Positions 59,041-64,000 of a stretch of DNA of 64,000 nt are shown here, piece after piece. The stretch is from NCBI GenBank assembly GCA_963555705.1, contig OY743183.1, positions 27,935,932 through 27,999,931 of the forward strand. Reading direction: 5' to 3'. The translations under genes were made by a program, and so were the position numbers. This stretch comes from Ligustrum vulgare. Taxonomy: Eukaryota; Streptophyta; Magnoliopsida; Lamiales; Oleaceae. Below the pieces are notes generated by a model. The model was not told the DNA's origin and did not search any database. It saw only the letters and a list, made by a program, of their open reading frames with translations. Position 1 is the first letter of the stretch. Every line of letters begins with the position of its first letter.

Positions 59041-60487
59041 GTCTCTGCAGAACGGGAAGAAAGAGAAAAATTTTAGTTTTAAATATCTTTTGATTTTTGG
59101 AAAATTGCAGCTTAGCCCCAAGTTTTGAAATGTTTCAAATCAGTCCATGTGTTTTAAAATTAATCATTTCAGCCCTTGAGTTTTTAAATGATTTTTAATC
59201 AGCCCTTCATTTTAAAAATCAATTGTCTCAATCCCCACAATTTAATACCTAATTTTGAGTTTTAACCCAAAGTTTTGAAAATTTGCATTTTAGTCCCTCA
59301 ACTTTCAAATTATTCATTTTAGTCCCTCAACTTTCAAATTATTCATTTTAGTCCCTCAAATTTCAAAATTATTCATTTTAATCCCTCAACTTTCAAATTA
59401 CTCATTTTAGTCCCTCAACATTTAAATTACTCATTTTAGTCCCCCAACTTTCAAATCATCAATTTCAGTCCCCAAATCATAATTTATCATTTTAAATATA
59501 AATTTCAAAAGACTAATTCGACTTAATCTTCTAATTGACTAGACGAAGCGTACGGAAAATTAAAGAATTGAAGTCGTTTCCCGCTCAACTTTGCACTCGT
59601 CAAGTTTAAGGTAGACTCGCTCCTATTAATTGATTTAAATTATGATTACATGTGAATGTGTATGTTATGTGACTTATGTGAAAGTCATTTTTATGAAAAG
59701 AGACGAGAATGTATTTTTTCGAAAGTATTTATGTTGAAATGAGAATATATTTCTTATGAAATATTTATATTGTTATGCTTGTCATAACTTATGTGCTTTT
59801 ATGTATGAGAAAATAAAGAAGAGAATATCTTGCAAGATAAATGATGATGTTATGCATAACTTATGTGCCTTATGTGCACGAGAAGAAAGAGCAACTCACA
59901 CCCTATGATTTTCAAAGAGAAGCCATGTACTTTAATGCACGAGAAGAGCAACCCAAACCCTATGATTTTAAAGAGCCAATGATTTTCAAAGAGAAGCCAT
60001 GTGCTTTAATGCACGAGAAGAGCAATCCAAACCCTATGATTTCTAAAGAGCCTGCATTTACGTGTTCAATTATATTGTAGATTAATTAAATGTCGATGAA
60101 TCTACTGAGTATTTCTATGAAATGCTCATGTCTATTTTAACAACATTTGCAGATTTTGGAGAGGGTGGCAAGTGTGGATGATTGTGGCAATAATCGTTAA
60201 ATGGTGGAAAGTCTTATTTTAATGATTTTCGTATTTCTAAACATTGGATAATTTTGAGAATTTCAGTTATTTGAGAAATTATGACATTTTCAATTGCTTT
60301 ACAATATTAATGACGCGATTTATTATTTCGAATTGTTTTATAATTGTTTTCAATTTTATCGACCATTGCAGTTTATTTAATGTTGTCAAAAATGAATTTC
60401 AGTCATTTCTTCCGCTAAAATATTATTTTAAAAGTTAGATCGGACGATAACGTGGTGAACCGAGTATTTAGAACTCGGGGCGCTTCA
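57996..60487 (+). repeat. 3' LTR of the gypsy element
   Basis: Begins TGTAGCGACCAAGAATTTTT and ends GGGGCGCTTCA. It has an expanded (CT)n run (58993-59038) compared with the 5' LTR, extra 'tttagtccctcaactttcaa' repeats (59285-59450) and the hairpin (60093-60135). Open frames at 58.46-59.13 kb duplicate those of the 5' LTR and are low-complexity. Confidence 0.93.
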
Positions 60488-60492
60488 GGTCG

Positions 60493-60923
60493 GCAATGTA
60501 GTTTCAAAAGATTGAATCGATTGAGATCAATTTTAGTTAATGTAGGATATTTCGAGATATTTTAGATTCTGAATTTCTTTAAGCGGTTACTTGCGTAGAT
60601 GGCACTTATTGACATTTTTAAAAATATATTCTGTTATATGATAATTAATTAAATATTTTATTAAAAAAATCTAATTAGAACCTAAAATCTGAATTTATAA
60701 AAGTTTGGCCTGATTTTTTATTTTCAATCTTTAAATAACGGAGCCCAAGTAATTTCCACTAAAAGGAACTCGTTAATCGAAAACGGATCCTCGAGCCTAA
60801 ATTCAGCCCAAATTCTGAAACCCATCAAAGTATACCTATCATCTTCTTCCCCATTCCCATCTGGCCATCTCTCTTTAAAACCCTAATAAAACCCCACCCC
60901 ACCCCACCCCACCCCACAACACC
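60493..60923 (+). promoter_or_regulatory. Upstream region of the SLOW GREEN 1-like gene
   Basis: Contains no ORF. The stretch just before the ATG has a C-rich leader with tandem CCCCA units (60893-60917) and 'ctctttaaaaccctaataaa' at about 60869, possibly a TATA-like and start region. The LTR element ends only about 440 bases upstream of the ATG, so it may affect the promoter. Confidence 0.5.
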
Positions 60924-61955
60924 ATGGACGCATCTCTGACAATTTGCTCGTCCTCCTTCCGCCACCTCCACCCACCGCGTCCTTCCTTATGCCCCTCCAT
61001 ATCCACCAGTCATCGACCATCCCACAAGTTATTACAAATTGCCATTACACCCCGTGACCATAAGTTCAACATTACAGCTTCTTCGCCTTCCTCCTCTAAC
61101 AATCCCATCCCATCTCGAAAACCAATTTCATTCATTTCCCATCTCAAAACGACAGCAGCCGCCGTTGTTTTCGCGGCAGCCGTCTTTGTAAAATTTCAGC
61201 AACTGCCCTCGAAAGCTGAAGTGTCAGCGCCTCCAGTAAATTTGATGGAAGAGCTAAAGGAAAATGATACCCAACCTGAAAAAGTTCACACTCGAGAAGA
61301 TTCTTCGAATTCCCCGTTGAACCAGTTGTTGGAGTCAAATCCTGAAGCCATTGATGCCTTGAAAACTCTCCTCCAGCAAAAACTCGAGGTGGGCGAGGAT
61401 GAAGAGAGTTTGAATATACTAAAGAAGTTATTATCCTCTCAGCCCGAAAACAGCGAATGGAAATACTTGACGGCGAGGATTTTAAACGAAATGGGAAGGA
61501 TCCAGGAAGCTCGAGATGTTTTCGAGGAGATTTTGGAGAAGAACCCACTATCCTTCGAGGCATTGTTCGAAAACGCCCTATTGATGGACAGGTCTGGGGA
61601 GGGGGAGGCTGTCATGAAGAGGTTAGAAGCGGCACTAAGAATCGCAGAGGAGGATAATAAGGCGAAGGAGGCGAGGGACGTGAAGCTGATAATGGCACAA
61701 GTGCAATTCTTGCAGAAGAATGTGGAGGAGGCATTGATGAGCTACGATGAGCTTGTTAGGGACGATCCTAATGATTTCAGGCCATATTTTTGTAAAGGGA
61801 TGATTTATAGTTTGTTGGATAGGAATGAAGAGGCCAGAGAGCAGTTCTCTAAGTATCGTGAGCTTTCACCCAAGAAATTTGAAGTAGAAGGGTATTTGAG
61901 AACGCCATTGTCAAGGATGAAGCTTTTTGGCACTGACGAGGGGAATTCTATTTGA
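60924..61955 (+). CDS. SG1: SLOW GREEN 1-like chloroplast TPR protein
   Basis: A 343-residue intact single-exon frame from an ATG in the context ACCATGG. SLOW GREEN 1 is a chloroplast tetratricopeptide protein needed for normal chloroplast development and greening. The sequence has a Ser/Pro-rich, Arg-containing N-terminus typical of a plastid transit peptide (about 1-60), a hydrophobic segment (76-91) and an acidic linker (105-130). TPR-like helical repeats follow (about 160-320), with 'WKYLTARILNEMGRIQEARDV' followed by 'NPLSFEALFENALL' and 'RPYFCKGMIYSLLDRNEEA'. Length and domain order fit SG1 (a little over 300 residues in Arabidopsis). It is the best candidate for a functional host gene in the window. 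The exact orthologue remains an inference. Confidence 0.82.
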   Translation: MDASLTICSSSFRHLHPPRPSLCPSISTSHRPSHKLLQIAITPRDHKFNITASSPSSSNNPIPSRKPISFISHLKTTAAAVVFAAAVFVKFQQLPSKAEVSAPPVNLMEELKENDTQPEKVHTREDSSNSPLNQLLESNPEAIDALKTLLQQKLEVGEDEESLNILKKLLSSQPENSEWKYLTARILNEMGRIQEARDVFEEILEKNPLSFEALFENALLMDRSGEGEAVMKRLEAALRIAEEDNKAKEARDVKLIMAQVQFLQKNVEEALMSYDELVRDDPNDFRPYFCKGMIYSLLDRNEEAREQFSKYRELSPKKFEVEGYLRTPLSRMKLFGTDEGNSI

Positions 61956-62660
61956 TTTCAGGTACCTTTTTGATGAAAACAATAATCTGTTTCTTGCTTT
62001 ATACAAATTTAATTACCGTATGAGTACAACACTCGCAGTCCATGTCTATCTAGACACATTTCGGCCTCTCAAACTGGGTTGAAATTTTTCTGAGTATCAC
62101 GACTTCCATCCTTGGAAATGTTGTTAAATTTAAATAAATATAATATAATCAGTATTTTACTGATCATGTGAATTTGTTTTATTAGTTATTCCGAAAGATG
62201 ATTTTGCTGTAGCTGTAATTTTATATTATGCTAATAATTCTTAATAAGATTAAACAACAGCAAATCAACATTTTTTGGGACTTGAATAGGTCGATTTAAG
62301 ATTTTCTAGTAAAGATTAGGCCTCTGTCAGGCGAAATTTGAATGATAATACGCCAATACAGGGATAATGAAGGCTAAATGAAAATTTAGTTTTGGAAATA
62401 GGACAAGGCAAAATGATCTACTACCCGTCGGAGGATATTTATCCTTCAATGGGGTTATCTGCAACCTTTTGTCTAAACTTGCTTTCAGGAAGTGTTATAA
62501 CACGTAATGATTAGTGTTATTTGTGATTTCGAGGTAGAATTTGTGATTAAATATTGTAGAGAAAAAATTTGTGTGATTAAAAAAGTAGTTGGAAATCCGT
62601 GCTATTTATTAACAAAGTTTCCAGACGCAGGCATTTGTAGATTTATTTATTTTTTAGAGT
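61956..62660. other. Downstream region of the SG1-like gene, no gene
   Basis: About 700 AT-rich bases with 3' untranslated-like sequence and no ORF or repeat that I recognise. Confidence 0.5.
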
Positions 62661-62661
62661 A

Positions 62662-62960
62662 GTGCAAAATCAATTGGTGCCGGAGCTGCTACAATTGCTT
62701 CAGCGGGAGCTTTGTCGGTATTGGAAACGTCCTTAGTTCCTCGATTCATTCCGTGGCGCGAAATCCATCATTGGCTAAACAATTATTTGGTTATGCCATT
62801 TTGGGCTTTGCTCTAACCGAGGCAATTGCCTTGTTCGCATTAATGATGGCCTTTTTGATCTCATCCGTATTCTGATCGAAGAAAGAAAGGCAGGGAGGCT
62901 ACTCCCCGAAAATGCCTCGCCCATAGCTTCCTTTGTCGTTGGGGCTTACAATTCACCTTG
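62662..62960 (+). pseudogene. atp9: Nuclear insertion of mitochondrial atp9 (NUMT)
   Basis: Encodes most of subunit c (subunit 9) of mitochondrial ATP synthase, the proton-carrying ring protein. Translation gives '[16 protein letters not shown]' and, in another frame, '[20 protein letters not shown]' and '[15 protein letters not shown]', ending at TGA 62873-62875. The first codons are missing, and a small deletion near 62705 ('gggagctttgtcgg') shifts the frame, so it is dead. Sequence after the stop ('ggcagggaggctactccccg') has the GC-richer look of mitochondrial flank, so the insert probably runs to about 62960. Confidence 0.88.
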
Positions 62961-62999
62961 CGAATTGTTCGAAACATATAGAACGCATATTTAAGTAGT

Positions 63000-64000
63000 C
63001 TTTTGTTCGAAACATATTTAAGTAGTGCAGAAAATCAAATGTAATATAAATATAGAACGCATTTATTATAGTGGAACTTAAAAAAAAAAAAAAGCACGTC
63101 ATTACATTATCTCGTAGAATTTCTTGAAAACTTGACAATAATTAACACGCTACCCTTGAATAATAATATACTAATCATTACTTAAATCGTAGTTCCCTTC
63201 ATCATACTCGTTATCACTCGTAAACTTACAATTTTGGAATCCACCTGTTTCTGAGTGACTATAGTCAAAGTATGGATAGTATGCGCTTTCAATGTGACTA
63301 GAGTCGAAATGAGGGTAGTATGTGTTTTCTTCGACCTTCATACTAGGTGCATTAGTGCGACTAGAGTCGAAAGGCGGGTAGTATGTATTTTCTTCGACAT
63401 TCATCGTATTGTTGTTGTGCAATTAAGAAGTGTTAATATAGTCATAATGAATCATATCGATTGGAAAATACAAATTTAATTGCAAAGGAAGGATACCTCG
63501 AGATAAGTTGTGGACATATTTTTTATTGTGTCCCATTTTGGAGCAGTGTTCGCACTGTCGTTGTCACTGGGTCATATACTTTTTCTTGGCAAATTTCAAG
63601 AGTTTTTCACACCCTTTAGCCCTCACGGATTGTGGATCCACTATTTTATCAGAAATGTTGCGAGTCATGCCCCTAATCCGAAGGCGTTGTGGAATGTTCT
63701 CATCGTCATCTTCAGCCTCATTGTCCTCCCTTATTGTGATTTTCATTTCTCTTATTTCTTTTGTTCAAAACATATTTAAGTAGCGTCGAAAATCAAATGT
63801 AATATAAATATAGAATGCATTTATTATAGTGGAACTTAAAAAAGAAAAAGAAAAAAGTACGTCATTACGTTATCTCGTAGAATTCATTGAAATCTTGACA
63901 ATAATTAACATGCTACCATTGAATAATAATATACTAATCGTTACTTAAATCGTAGTTGCCTTCATCATACTCGTCACCACCCTTAAACTTACAATTTTGG
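63000..64000. repeat. Tandem duplication, unit about 760 bp, second unit cut by the window end
   Basis: Sequence from 'cttttgttcgaaacatattt' (about 63000) to 'cttaaacttacaattttgg' type sequence (63237) recurs with small changes from about 63757 to 64000. Each unit carries the 3' end of the minus-strand reading frames described below. Confidence 0.88.
63171..63746 (-). pseudogene. C-terminal part of a FAR1/FRS-like (MULE transposase-related) gene
   Basis: The minus strand reads a segment (63746-63564) with an acidic stretch, 'GMTRNISDKIVDPQSVRAKG' and 'KLLKFAKKK', then a stop. A 'CEHCSKMGHNKK' zinc-knuckle-like stretch follows near 63520-63550. 'DP-x-VR-x-KG' followed by a CxxC...GH knuckle is the usual C-terminus of FAR1-RELATED SEQUENCE proteins and their Mutator-like transposase ancestors. 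A further frame (63422-63171, 83 codons) has three related 'EENTYYP-x-FDSS' type units and may be a last exon. The in-frame stop and the altered last knuckle cysteine suggest a pseudogene. The body of the gene would lie beyond the window. Confidence 0.5.

Larger units (their letters stand above)
48594..60487 (+). mobile_element. Ty3/gypsy element with partial pol, TGTAGCGACC family, complete ends
   Basis: 5' LTR 48594-53630 (split by a nested solo LTR), tRNA-Met-type primer site TGGTATTAGAGCC just after 53630, polypurine tract at 57983-57995, 3' LTR 57996-60487, and a perfect 5-bp duplication GGTCG (48589-48593, 60488-60492). Only integrase and a chromodomain-like tail are recognisable in the interior; gag, protease, RT and RNase H are not. 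The LTRs differ at many sites, so it is clearly older than the 34.8-45.0 kb element. With that element it defines a largely non-autonomous family. Confidence 0.9.

Noticed and set aside
62662..62875. Plastid atpH instead of mitochondrial atp9
   Set aside because: The '[16 protein letters not shown]' and '[20 protein letters not shown]' segments are those of mitochondrial subunit 9, not of the plastid subunit.
1..64000. CRISPR arrays, operons, rRNA or complete tRNA genes
   Set aside because: None seen; the window is plant nuclear DNA and its repeats are explained by transposons and microsatellites.

Overview
The window is nuclear DNA of a flowering plant, most likely a dicot. It is AT-rich and packed with nested LTR retrotransposons, MITEs, remnants of an integrated pararetrovirus and a mitochondrial insertion. 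The only clear resident host genes are at the right end: a chloroplast TPR protein of SLOW GREEN 1 type (60.9-62.0 kb) and the tail of a FAR1/FRS-like (MULE transposase-related) sequence at 63.1-63.8 kb. The species cannot be named from this sequence.

Layout. 1-1.7 kb: unassigned, possibly an old LTR. 1.7-4.2 kb: solo LTR. 4.5-14.9 kb: decayed Caulimoviridae-like endogenous virus (small ORFs, tRNA-Met primer site, coat region, RT/RNase H, late ORF, promoter, then a second genome start). It is split by a Tat/Athila-like LTR, primer site and gag (6.3-11.4 kb), which is itself loaded with a hAT MITE and a long-TIR MITE. About 14.9-33.3 kb: one minus-strand Tat/Athila-type element with no recognisable gag-pol, holding three solo LTRs, a Stowaway-like MITE and, inside its right LTR, a complete but dead PIF/Harbinger transposon. 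33.6-34.6 kb: hAT-type MITE. 34.8-45.0 kb: a very young minus-strand LTR retrotransposon. 45.0-48.6 kb: a DNA-transposon-like tract full of TGTGACCT motifs. 48.6-60.5 kb: a second LTR element of the same broad family, with a nested solo LTR and a surviving integrase plus chromodomain.

The main discovery candidate is the 34,786-45,007 element. Its two LTRs (about 3.49 kb each) differ by eye at only three substitutions and one A-run length. It has a perfect 5-bp target duplication (CTCAC), a tRNA-Met primer site and a polypurine tract, but no gag-pol. Instead it carries, antisense to the element, an intact intronless LOG-type cytokinin-activating enzyme gene (39,701-40,354) and a second intact ORF (38,862-39,413). 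That second ORF encodes a basic, cysteine-rich protein resembling carlavirus-type nucleic-acid-binding proteins. Both ORFs have a CTTTTAAATAG/CTTTAAATAG TATA-like box, and three homologous stem-loops lie between LOG and a poly(A) signal. Outside the cargo, the internal sequence matches the neighbouring 48.6-60.5 kb element. So the cargo appears to have been acquired by a non-autonomous relative of that family.
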